Below, piece by piece: positions 10,837 to 20,729 of a DNA stretch of 64,000 bases (position 1 is the stretch's first letter; every line of letters starts with the position of its first letter). Origin of the DNA: Microplitis mediator. Lineage: Eukaryota; Arthropoda; Insecta; Hymenoptera; Braconidae. The notes below the pieces were generated by a model that ran no database searches, was not told the origin of the DNA, and worked only from the letters and a program-made list of their open reading frames with translations. The translations under genes were made by a program, and so were the position numbers. Where the stretch lies: positions 24,516,924 through 24,580,923 of the forward strand of contig NC_079976.1 of assembly GCF_029852145.1 (NCBI RefSeq). The letters run 5' to 3'.

Positions 10837-12752
10837 TCAAGATAAATCTTTGAGTGCACGTATGTCATGATGATCAATTGGCTCTTCTTTTATAGAATTA
10901 TAATTATTTAATACAAACGAACGATGTAGTGACGTGAAATTAATACTTGGATCCAATTCTTCTTCTGGTATCGGGCTGGATCCATTTTCGATTGAATTTT
11001 TATTCACCTGAAAAGTAAATAAAATATTTATCCAGTAAAAAAAAAATGTATCGGTTAACTGATTTGTATTGGAAGCTTACTTCAAACTTTTGGGTTTTAT
11101 AAAGTGGTAATTTCCGTGTACCAGGTGAGCTTTGTATCAGGTTTTGTATCGTGGGATGCGAGATACCAAAAAAACTAGCTCCTTTTGGTGATAAATTTGA
11201 TAACAATGGTGATAGTGCTTGAAGTAACCGGCTGTGACACTCGTCGGGACTTGAACCGACCAGTGGTTGATCTAAATCTGTGTCCGATACTATTTCAAAT
11301 CTGTTTATAAAAATAATTATCAGTAATTTTGTTTAAATTACGTAATTATCTGGCAAGATGTAGATTTATTTATAACACAGATCCCAAATATCCAGATTGA
11401 CTTTATGAATTGCCGGCCTTGTTCCTCACATTTTTCGATTTTTCATTAATTTATAAACTAATGTTAAATGGAATAATGATTATTAGAATTTATAATTGTA
11501 TGATGATTGAGTGTGATATTATAATATTATATTAATTAATAATGTAATTACTTCTCTATCGTATACTGTACGATTATTATGTTACATTGTATTAAGAGAT
11601 GGCCGCAAGAAGCTTTGACTTGATGGCCAATTAAATAATAATTATTTTTTTATTTGCGTCATCGAGATCTGGATATTTTGGATCTGTCTATACAGTAGTC
11701 TAGTGTAAAAAAAATCTAAATCGACATCCATATTCTAGATGCCTCTGATTACAAATAAGTAATTGAATAAAAGTACCTCGGTTTAGGACCACCATCAAGT
11801 ATTTTACATGTATAAAGACTCTGACTCTGTATGTCCTTCAAGCTTGCATACAAACGAGTGCTACAAAACCCAACTGGATAAATATAATCATCAGTATGAT
11901 AGCCAATCCGGTCAGTAACAACTTCCCCCAGTGAGTAAACAGTTAAATCTCCAAGTGAAATTGGAAATAATGGTCTCCCATTAATGTCCAATGGTATCAA
12001 CTGGACAACGCGTCTGCTCCCAGCTTTTCCGGATGTCGTTCTCTTGGTTTTACTTTTTACACCTTTTACAATTAAATAATAACCCAGCGTAATTATTTTG
12101 TTATAAATATATAAATAAATAAATAACTTAATAACTGACCTGTCTCTCCACTGGTGCTGTCAATAAAATTACGTTTTTTATTATTTTTTTTAGCTGTACC
12201 ACTATCACATGACATCAAGGACAAGTTTAAATTATTATTAATCATTTTATTTCCCATCGGCGATCCATCAGAAGGCTCACCTTGATATTGTGATAATTTT
12301 TTCACTAAATACAAACGCTCTTCTTTTACGATAACCAAATTTTCTTGTGTCTGTGCAACTTGATCACACAGCGCGGCATTTTCCTTTTATTTTTAAAATT
12401 CATTAATTTAATTTTAAATATAATTACTAATTACTACAACCGATGATACTGAAAATAGTAAATATCTGACAATTAAAAAAAAAATTGTTTTTTCATATTT
12501 TTTTTCTAATCACGAGTAATTTGTTTATAAAAAACACTTAAATTGTCAGATGTCTGGGACTTTCAGTATACAACATTAAATTTTATATTTATTTGTCTTT
12601 ATTATTAAACAATAAACTGTACTTACGAAAACAAGATTTTTAACAAGTCTCTTAAGTTTTTTATACTTTTTTTTGTATATTAAATTTTCTTGAATTTCAC
12701 TTTCGCCATTATTACTTTTATTGTATTCATAACAATTTTTGTAACTAGCCAT
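10837..12752 (-). CDS. TBRG1: Transforming growth factor beta regulator 1 homologue (FYRN/FYRC protein)
   Basis: Five exons on the minus strand: 12752-12627, 12383-12140, 12062-11777, 11300-11081, 11007-10837 (TGA), giving 348 residues, somewhat shorter than vertebrate TBRG1. The N terminus is Lys-rich and helical (MASYKNCYEYNKSNNGESE then a YKKKYKKLKR stretch). A basic linker follows, then an FYRN domain (PLFPISLGDLTVYSLGE through YPVGFCSTRLYAS) and FYRC (YTCKILDGGPKPRFEIVSD through the ECHSRLLQAL helix, ending FFGISHPTIQNLIQ). FYRN/FYRC pairs occur in TBRG1 and in trithorax-type methyltransferases; the short length and lack of a SET domain point to TBRG1, a nuclear growth-inhibitory protein in vertebrates. 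All phases join. It is convergent with UNC79. Confidence 0.85.
11377..11693. mobile_element. Intronic inverted-repeat unit containing a LINE 3' tail
   Basis: ACAGATCCCAAATATCCAG on the left (about 11377) is matched by CTGGATATTTTGGATCTGT on the right (about 11673-11691) with one mismatch. Between them is a LINE-type 3' end: a GATGGCCGCAAGAAGC...GATGGCC hairpin (11599-11627) and AT-rich tail. Whether the inverted repeats belong to one element or a LINE landed in a MITE is unclear. Confidence 0.45.
12446..12571. mobile_element. Short MITE in first TBRG1 intron
   Basis: ATACTGAAA...TCTGACAATT at the left and AATTGTCAGA...TTTCAGTAT at the right are inverted copies enclosing about 125 bp. The same right-end phrase (GACTTTCAGTAT) recurs at about 42450-42462 in the last EIPR1 intron, so this is a dispersed family. 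Confidence 0.5.
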
Positions 12753-12835
12753 TAAATAAATTTATTTATTTATAAATTATTCTTTCTCTCATATAATTTT
12801 AAAGGTTATAAATAATTGCAAATTTTCAAACCCGA

Positions 12836-12848
12836 CACTAGATGGCGC
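12836..12848 (+). promoter_or_regulatory. CTCF-like motif upstream of TBRG1
   Basis: CACTAGATGGCGC, 84 bp upstream of the TBRG1 start codon and beside a CpG-bearing stretch (CCCGCGCGACGG), matches the core of the insect/vertebrate CTCF site (AGATGGCGC). Motif similarity only. Confidence 0.4.
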
Positions 12849-12950
12849 AACTCTCATGCCTTAAGTTTTTAAATTTTCCCGCGCGACGGTGACGGTGTTT
12901 TAAATTTTTTTTAGCGCCAAAATAAATAAAAGAATAGTAAAACCTTATCC

Positions 12951-13333
12951 TAGACAGCATTAAAGTCGGAATGACTGCTTTACTTGGTCTTTTTGAAGGC
13001 GTCCTCAAGAAGTCTTATAACGACTTTTTAAAGGTGTCATTTTTAAGAACTCTTAATTAAAAGTTCTTGAAGACTCAATAAATAAGACGTCAGTTTTGCG
13101 ACGTCTAAATGGATTATTTTTTTTAACTTTGTCATGGTAAATTCATACTGAAGTCTTATTTGCCAAGTCAGAAAAAAGAACTCTTTTCAAAGACGTTTTA
13201 CTGAGTTCTTTAGGTGGCTTAATCGACATCTTCAGAACTTCTTAAAGACTTCTTTAACATGTTTTTAAGACGTCCAAATCATAAATAGGAACTCATTCAG
13301 AATTCATCAAGACGTCATTTTGCTATCTGGGTT
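12951..13333. mobile_element. TIR element with CCYAGAYAGCA ends
   Basis: The left end CCTAGACAGCA and right end TGCTATCTGGG are imperfect inverse copies. The interior carries many AAGACGTC/AAGTCTT-type short repeats and no ORF. An inverted relative of its left ~170 bp lies at 14110-14230. Confidence 0.5.
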
Positions 13334-13495
13334 TTGAATTATTGATCCATTTTATTATTCGTTTATCTAATTATATTAAAAACTATTTGTTATACTTATA
13401 ACCCAGATAGCAGGAGATTAGACCTCATTGTTAAATAATATTAAAAGAATTTTAATAAGAAAAAATAATTTTCATTTGTTTAATAAATAGATTTG

Positions 13496-13916
13496 AGTTT
13501 CTGATTGCTGGCTCTGTTTATAAGATGCTGAGATTACATCATGATAGAATACTACTGCAAGACTTCAGTGTTTTAACTTCAGTTCATGCACGTTCTCTTA
13601 GACAAACTGATGTATTAAGTTTACCGTATGCTCGGACTGTTACATTTGACAACTCGTTTATTGTTACGGCAGTTACAGTGTGGAATCAATTACCGGAGGA
13701 GATTGTTACAATTATTGATTACAATGAATTTCGATCAAAATGTTATATGGTTTTTATAGATAAAGATAATCAATGATTGTAATTCCTGTACATTCTAAAT
13801 TTTATGTTAACTACTGTCATTTGTACAGAGCTAATTATAATTGATCAACTTGCTTTGAGACAACGTAACTTATTATTGCCGTTGTTGTAATTTTTACAAT
13901 TATTTGTTATTGGCAA

Positions 13917-13961
<45 letters not shown>

Positions 13962-14080
13962 GAAATTTATTTTTGCGCCTCTCTATATATATTTATTATT
14001 TTGTATTTATTGTAAGGCCCTTAGGGAGCTAAGGCTTCAGGGCCTAAAAATTTTAATAAATAAAAAAATAAAAAATAAAA
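13496..14080 (+). mobile_element. 5'-truncated LINE insertion with target-site duplication
   Basis: The end of a non-LTR pol ORF (LRQTDVLSLPYARTVTFDNS, then SFIVTAVTVWNQLPEE, stop about 13774) is followed by a 3' UTR with an ATT microsatellite, a GGCCCTTAGGGAGCTAAGG hairpin (14015-14044) and an AATAAATAAAAAAATAAA tail. AAATAGATTTG is repeated at both borders (13485-13495, 14078-14088), a clear target-site duplication. Only the last ~90 codons were inserted, so it was dead on arrival. Confidence 0.82.
13918..13961 (+). repeat. (ATT)n microsatellite in LINE 3' UTR
   Basis: About 14 uninterrupted ATT units inside the 3' UTR of the LINE at 13496-14080. Confidence 0.9.
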
Positions 14081-14519
14081 TAGATTTGTTTCATTCACGA
14101 TTATCATACCAAAATTCCCAACAGACGTCACAAAACTCAAGTCTTATTTATTTATTGAATCTTCAGAATTCTTAATTAAGAGATCTTAAAAATGACAACT
14201 TTAAGAATTCTTAAAGATGTCATAGTTATTAATAACAAAAGTAATTAAATAAAAATAGGAAATTTATGAGATAAGAATAATTTAAAAAACTATATATAAT
14301 TTGAATACAAATAATTATTTTTTTTATTATTGATTATTGCTGAATTCTATGAAAATTTAATTATAAGTACAAATCCAATAACTAGATTTCTATCAAATCT
14401 ATTTAAAAAACGTAAAATTTTTTATTACCGAGGACCTTCCTGTGTTATGGTCAATTTTATCATTGTCATATTACTGCAAAAACAACTAAATAATGTACTG
14501 ACGTGTTACTAATGACGTT

Positions 14520-14605
14520 AAATGGCTGGTTTATTGTTTTTAAAATAGACTATAAGTATACTTAGTTACGCGATTGTAACACCAATAAAGCAAATAGACA
14601 TATTT

Positions 14606-14636
<31 letters not shown>

Positions 14637-14965
14637 CGCCGTCAATTGTTCAATTTGATTAAATTGTTATTTTCGTTTCACTGATTTTTTTTAAATTTAA
14701 GAAACAAAACATTATTTTATCATCAACTAAAATTTGGAAGAGTCAATTAATTATCAATTTTTTCTACTCCTATCATGATATCCGGATCTCTGTTGTATTA
14801 ATTTTTAATTGGTTGTCATTGGTAATTAAACACTTTATGATTGATAGTAAATTCTATAAAGTTCTAATTAATTCATTTCTGTAATTTTTTTTTTATTAAA
14901 TATAAATTTGTATTGAAATCTTGTTTTTCGCTGACCAGTTGAATCCGGTATTTTTCATGGATTTC
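14520..14965 (+). pseudogene. Ionotropic-receptor pseudogene remnant (5' flank, intron 1, start of exon 2)
   Basis: 14520-14800 matches the 5' flank of the minus-strand IR gene (inverse of about 47800-48120), including the phrase ACGCCGTCAATTGTTCAATT. About 14824-14895 matches the end of exon 1 and intron 1 of both intact IR genes (CATTGGTAATTA..., AATTCTATAAAGTT). 14897-14955 matches the start of IR exon 2 (TATTGAAATC, CGCTGACC, GTTGAATCCGGTA) but has a 2-nt insertion that breaks the frame. Homology stops about 14960, just before the TIR element at 15010. Because intron sequence is kept, this is a duplicated, not retroposed, third IR copy. Confidence 0.7.
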
Positions 14966-15009
14966 TCAATAATATTAGAAATCTCTATACCGCGAAAATC
15001 AATAAAATA

Positions 15010-15898
15010 AGGTAAAAGTACCAATTATTGACACCCTATCGTATTTTAATAATAAGACATATTTAATTACTTTGTATATTAAAAATGATTGTATACATTT
15101 TTAAACAATCTTTATAATTTAAAAAATTAAAAAAAAATTATTGTTAGTGAAAAATATCAAATATTTATTAATAAAAAAAATAAAGGTATTCGTGTCAATG
15201 AAAACGGCTTGTGAGCGTAAATTTTCTTAACTATTCCCGTTAAAAAAGTAGTCTTTTGAAACTATGATTTTTAATTATTTTTTCCTTCAAATTACATCAA
15301 ATTTTTTTTCATAAATAAATAAAATATAAAAAATTAACAATATAATATATTTACAGTAAATTTTATACTTTTTAATTTTAAAATAGATGTCAATAATTAT
15401 TTCGTATTATTCAAGTAGTGTTTCATATTGACAGGTCAGTAGACAGCACCGTAACGTATTTTTTTTTAAATATAAGTCCATTACAAACCTGAATAGCAAT
15501 ATTGGAGAACTCACGCTGTCATATATTAAATTGTTATAAAAAAGAGATTAATTGATTTAAATTTTTATTTATATATACAATATTTTGAATAATTTCGTGT
15601 TTAATTAAATAATAATAAATTAGTAATTATTTAAAGCTCTTATGGGTGTCAATAATTGGAGCAACAGCAATCAGTAATTAGAACAGTTGGGTTTTTAGCC
15701 TGTCAGTAATTTATTTTATCGCTTGCAATTAATTAGTAAATTTGATTTATTATTATCAGAAAGCTTTAACTTGATTAGTTAAAAGACTAATTAAGACAAT
15801 GTTAAAATAAAAATTCAATAATATTCATCGTTAATATAGTAAAAAAAATGAAATTATAATCTTGTCTCTTATAGTGTCAATAATTGGTACTTTTACCT
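15010..15898. mobile_element. TA-flanked TIR element with 25-bp perfect terminal repeats
   Basis: The ends AGGTAAAAGTACCAATTATT (25 identical bases in all) are exact inverse copies, flanked by TA on both sides (15008-15009, 15899-15900). The interior is AT-rich with no ORF. TA duplications fit a non-autonomous Tc1/mariner-like element. It separates the IR pseudogene remnant from the intact IR gene. Confidence 0.85.
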
Positions 15899-16288
15899 TA
15901 GGATGCGCAGTAAAACTTGATAAGTATTTCTACGAAAAGACTGAAATAGTGTAATGCCATCAGATAAAATTTCATGTAAAACGTTCAAAAACATATATTA
16001 TGTATGATCATTTGGTCAAGGACGAACTGGAAAATCATATGGATATAGAAAAATGTGCAATTCAATGATTGGTTGAAACATGCAAATTTTGGGTTGTCAA
16101 TAGAAACCAAAAGCACTACACAGAATATTCTTGCATTGAAAGAGGTGGTAATGTGCATATGACTCTCTATTGTATTCCAGTCGAGTTGCGACTGTTCATT
16201 AGAGTTTTCGAGTTTGTTCGTAACTAATATAGTGCATTTTTTCATTTTTATTGCTATAATAGATTGATACAGTTTGGTATTATTTAAT

Positions 16289-18532
16289 ATGAAGTGGATT
16301 CAAAAAATAATATGGTGGTTAATTGCAGTAAATTCATTAGATATAATTTATTTTTCAAATGCATCGATACCGGCTCAAGTTTCCGAACAATTGGTAATTA
16401 TACATTTTTTATGTTTAATAGTTAATTCTGTAAAGTTTGAATCAATTAATTTTTTTTTTTTCTATTATTGAATAGAAATTTTTATTGAAATCATGTTTCG
16501 CTGACCGGTTGAATCCGGTAATCATCAGTGAAGATTTAACTGATATTGCATACACTGAGACAACTGATCCGAGCAACAACGTGACTTTTTTTGAAACGGA
16601 CTATCCCATTATCGTGATCGATGATAATTTTCGAGCTAAAAATATCGAAGCGTATTACAGCCCAAGATATCCTACGTACGTTTTATCGGTTAAATCTGTC
16701 AAAAAACTCAAAACAACTCTCCGGGAATTAGCGTCTTTATCCACCTGGAATGTCAACTCACATTTTTTCATCGTCCGACACAATTACAACAATTGCGATA
16801 AAGATGGAGAAAAAGTGCTAAAAGTTCTTTGGAAAATGGATTTGCTGTCCTCGTTCTACGTTTGTCTCGAGCCTAATGACAATGAAACAATACCGACTAA
16901 TGTAATTGCTGACAGGCGAACAATGTTGTACACTTTTAATCCCTTTTCGAACTACGCGCCCTTGCCCTGGCAGGAAATTCATCTTGTTAAGCGACCGATC
17001 GATGACAACAGACCCGAACAAGATCAAGATAAACTTTGGACTCTCTACAAACAACCATATTTAAACGGTAACTATCAATTATGACCTGAACAATATTAAA
17101 AGTATATCATAGTGATCGATATTTATTTATTACAGATTCAAAATTGTGCCCTACTTTGACTTTTGATAAAGTCAAGCATCTCGACGGCTATCCCATAAAA
17201 GCCGTATCATCTCCAGCCTCCGACACTGACCCGAGCCCGAACGAGATAATTGCTATCAGAAATTTATCAGATCCTCTATCATATCCATTTTTAATGTTTT
17301 TTGAAACCTTATTCTCATCTCTTAATGTCACTCCGATAATTAATTATGGTAATGAAGGTCAATACGTTAATAATACGCCAGTTGGTTATTTGAAAACAAT
17401 TATAAACGGTACTCACGACGTTTGCTTAAATCTACAGTATATTACCAATGATGGTTATAAATTTGTAGATATTATCAATCCGGGCCCTGAGAATGATCTC
17501 TTCGTAATAATTACAAAAAATGGCACTCTAATGCCTGTTGAGAATAACCGTAATTTCAAAAACTATAAACTTGGTCTAATTGCGCTAATCGTTTTGCTAA
17601 TATCATATATTATAATAATCTTGAATAATTTTAACAATAATTTCATCGATGACGATGACGATAATAATGACCCTGCGTACGGTAACAGTTTTTTGGACAT
17701 AATTAGATTCATCATAAGTAGTGGAATATCGGCGCGACTCACTTCATATTCGATGCGTTTAATGTTTGTAACAATGACTCTTTTTGTTTTTATAATTTGT
17801 CCTGAATTTCAAGGGGAAATAATTTCATCATCGACAACAATAGACCATCGTTATCCCGCAAGTATTAAAGATTTGTTTTATTTAGATTATAACGTTTATG
17901 TCTATGAGGCGTTAAAAAAAACTGTTGTCGAAATGAAATCAGAACTGAATACTGATGTTAATCGTTTACACGCTCCATATAATTCTATTAATGTATGTCA
18001 TAAACTAATTTTGGAAGACGATACGACAGCTTGCGTATTTAAGTATGCAAAACAGTTAAATATGGTGTCTAAGTATAATCTGCATTTATTCAGTACATCT
18101 GAGGTTCCAAAATATCATTTTTTTTGGACCAGAAAAGACTGGGCTCTAAAAAATATAATTGACCAAACAGCACTGAGGCTACAAGAATCGGGTTTAATAG
18201 ACTACTGGGAAAAACAAGATTTATATTATTTCTATAATAAATTAAAAGCGAAAGAAGCTACTGAACCATCCGCTAAGTATGATGCAGTCGATTTCGAACA
18301 TCTAAAACAGGCCTACTATTTTTTAGCGGCAATAATAGGGCTTTCGGTTGTTGTTTTTGTCATCGAAATAATGACCGTTAAAATAAAACATTCCCGACGT
18401 CGAAAACTGATTCGCGAAAGACAACGCAAACTGAAGATTCGGTTGGAACAAATGAGAAGAGAAAATGTAAATAATCGGTTTTTAGAAGATAAAGTTCGTA
18501 TAGTTAATAGACGTGTGGTCATTTTACCTTAG
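16289..18532 (+). CDS. Divergent ionotropic receptor (IR), plus-strand copy
   Basis: Three exons (16289-16393, 16476-17067, 17136-18532) give 697 residues. The start encodes a signal peptide (MKWIQKIIWWLIAVNSL). The extracellular N-terminal region is about 30-370. M1 is about 378-397 (a LIVLLISYIIII stretch), followed by an acidic IDDDDDNND loop. The pore/M2 region is about 417-454 (SGISARLTSYSMRLMFVTMT), then EFQGEIISSSTT opens the S2 lobe (about 455-620). M3 is about 624-646, followed by a 50-residue strongly basic cytosolic tail. This is the layout of insect IRs, ligand-gated cation channels related to glutamate receptors that act in chemosensory neurons. Canonical glutamate-binding residues are not evident, so it belongs to the divergent class. 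Introns lie in the signal-peptide/N-terminal part. A near-identical inverted paralogue is at 45547-47785. Confidence 0.85.
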
Positions 18533-18653
18533 ACATTATATTAGGTACTCATATTTATTGATTCTGTGTGACTATTTTTGGTTTAAATGAATTAGAATTA
18601 ATGTTTGGGAAATTGTTGTGAGGTTTATGGATCAGTTCAAACTTATTTTACTA

Positions 18654-19128
18654 CACTGTAAAAAGATCGGTGTTCAAAATGGACTCATTTTAACTCCGCC
18701 CGGTGTTAAAATAATATTACACTGGTGTAGGAGGAGTAATTCACCGGTGTTAAAAATACCGGTGTTAAAGCGGGGTAACCGGAGTAAAAGCTGCGTAATG
18801 CCGGTGTAAAAGCGGGGTAAATTGCGTCCGCTTGGAGTATTAACTTTAAAGATTATAAAACACAAAAAATGTCAGTTCTTTATGAAAATTAATAAAAAAT
18901 ATCATTTATTAACAAGTAAAGTGATCGAGTAAGTAAAAATATTCACAAAGTAAAATATTTTAACACCGGTACAGAATATTTACACCGGCAGCGGCGTTAT
19001 TTTCACACCGGTCTTGAATATTTACACCGGTGGCAGTGTTATTTTCACACCGCTTTCGGGGGTAAATTTAACACCGATAATTTTAACACCTACACCGATT
19101 GGACTTACCCCGGTGATTTTTTACAGTG
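18654..19128. mobile_element. MITE with CACTGTAAAAA ends, inserted after the IR duplication
   Basis: A 475-bp element starts CACTGTAAAAA and ends TTTTTACAGTG, flanked by TA at the left (18652-18653) and TG (mutated TA) at the right. The interior is built from ACCGGTGT-type subrepeats in both orientations (for example CACCGGTCTTGAATATTTAC). The IR paralogue's 3' flank continues ACTAAAGTT (inverse of 45425-45433) without it, showing the empty site. Confidence 0.85.
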
Positions 19129-19192
19129 TGAAGTTTTTTAATATTTACGACACAATTTGCTGAACAATCATTGATTTATTTCTGATGTATTA

Positions 19193-19280
19193 GAGTTCAT
19201 TCGGAAGTGCTCTAGTTCTAGCTCTTGCTATGTGGTAACGCTTGGCTAGAAGTAGAGCTAGAGCATTTCTGAATGCTCCC
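19193..19280. repeat. Compact hairpin repeat
   Basis: GAGTTCATTCGGAAGTGCTC at 19193 pairs with the inverse of GAGCATTTCTGAATGCTC(CC) at about 19261-19280. The arms are about 35 bp with a short loop. It begins where homology between the two IR flanks ends. Confidence 0.65.
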
Positions 19281-19427
19281 TTAGTCTTAATAGATTATCA
19301 AGTTTTAGAGTTTAAAGTGTGTTGGGTTTGTTAACTAATTATTTACATTATAAAACAAAATTATAATAAATGTTTAACAAGTTACGTTATGAAAAAATTT
19401 TCTGTTTGCTTGATGTCCAAGTAACAC

Positions 19428-19900
19428 ATGCTTGAGCAAGATTCTGGTGCCCCAGTCACTAGTGTCTTTTTCTATGTATGAGTCTTGCTCAAGATCATGT
19501 AGGAAGAAATCGTCATCGAGACTTGTGCATGAGTTGCTCAATACATTGTATACAAGAATATTAAAGATATCTTAGATAATACGGTGCAGTTTAAAAGTTT
19601 CTGGCGCATTTCTTGCACCAGTAACTTCCAGTAGGTACTTACGCATGACTTGCTCAAGATCTGCTCAAGGGTCAAGGTCAATTTTGAGCCTTCAGCAGAT
19701 CTTAAGAAAGCCAAGCGCAACTATTTTTAACTATAGTCTTCCTCCAGAATTGAGTTATAATCTGTCACGAATTTCTTGTGTAAGGCTTGAACTATAGCCT
19801 TGCTATTGAAATTTAGCCACAAGTATCTGCAGCAAGACACATAGGTAGAAAAAGACACTAACGTCTATCGAACTTGAGACCAGGCTTGCTCAAGCCTTAA
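19428..19900. mobile_element. Foldback element rich in TTGCTCAAG motifs
   Basis: The left arm (TGCTTGAGCAAG..., TAGTGTCTTTTTCTA at about 19459) and right arm (TAGAAAAAGACACTA at about 19848, GCTTGCTCAAGCC) are inverse copies. The interior repeats TTGCTCAAG/CTTGAGCAA phrases. No ORF worth calling. Confidence 0.6.
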
Positions 19901-20424
19901 ATAAAATTGTCATATGGGTGGTTTGTGAAATTTACATGAAATTTGTTTATTTGTGTTTAATTTTAGAAATCTACTTAAATTTATTGATCAATATAATTAG
20001 ATTTTGTTGGACTTAAATTATTGAATTTCTCAAAATTGCAATAAATAAATATAATTATTTCCAAAAATTATGAGTTATTATTATAATAAATTTAAAAATA
20101 CAAAAATTGTTGTTACTGAATGTATTCAATACTATCTATTCGTTAGGTATTATTTATCATTGTTTTGAATATTTCTATATGTTTTCACAATAATTGTTAC
20201 AATTTGAATTTTTTTACGTATTTTTTTTTTTTTTTAATCAAGTCACTCGGGCAAGAGATTTGAATAAATTAAAACTTACAAAAATTAATTAATTTTAATT
20301 ATAATTTTAACAAAATGGGTCAATTATCAGTAAGTAACTTTTTTTAATTTCCACGTGCTCTCGATTGATTATAAAAAATAATACATATTTAATTTATAAA
20401 AAAAAAAAAAAAAAAACTGACAGG

Positions 20425-20729
20425 TTTTGGTACCGATACATCGCTACACTCTCTAAAAAAAACTAAGAAAAAATCTTCACTCCCGTAGTGGATAGTATAA
20501 AGTTGACTTGGAGTGGAAAACTAAAAGCTAACAAAAATATTTGGGCTAGCCAGCAAGGGCGGTCGCCAAAAATTTACTAACGAGAACGTAACACGCACGC
20601 GTTTTAGCGGATCAAAAAATTCATATCCTGGGAATCCTGGGATCATTTCAAAATATTTAAACCATTAGACGTACTATTTGTAATTTATTTCTTGGTACCC
20701 CGCCTTCAAAAGTTTGCGGACAGCAATCC
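20425..20729 (+). pseudogene. Truncated PNO1 pseudogene
   Basis: The sense strand aligns to PNO1 exon 3 (inverse of 42958-43485). Shared phrases are AAAAAATCTTCACTCCCGTA, AAGGGCGGTCGC, GAGAACGTAACACGCAC, AATTCATATCCTGGGA and CTATTTGTAATTT. Homology begins at the exon's splice acceptor; the intronic ACTGACAG in front resembles PNO1's ACTCACAG, so a DNA duplication is more likely than a retrocopy. A large internal deletion removes the middle of the exon, there are in-frame stops and indels, and the 3' end is lost. Confidence 0.88.

Larger units (their letters stand above)
13398..14230. mobile_element. Second, inverted copy of the CCYAGAYAGCA family, interrupted by a LINE
   Basis: It starts ACCCAGATAGCA at 13398, the inverse of the neighbour's right end (GCTATCTGGGT), 60 bp away. 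The segment 14110-14230 is the reverse complement, with substitutions, of about 12990-13120 (shared phrase TTAATTAAGAG, CTTAAAAATGACA). The LINE 13496-14080 sits between the two parts. Confidence 0.45.

Noticed and set aside
12753..12900. Bidirectional promoter pairing TBRG1 with a plus-strand gene
   Set aside because: No plus-strand gene starts nearby; only transposon sequence follows.
15985..16245. 86-codon minus-strand ORF upstream of the plus-strand IR
   Set aside because: No recognisable family, low complexity and cysteine/isoleucine-rich as expected from AT-rich DNA; it lies in the IR promoter region.
20315..20331. Short ATG exon encoding MGQLS followed by GTAAGT
   Set aside because: A myristoylation-like start plus donor is tempting, but five codons with no downstream exon cannot be supported.
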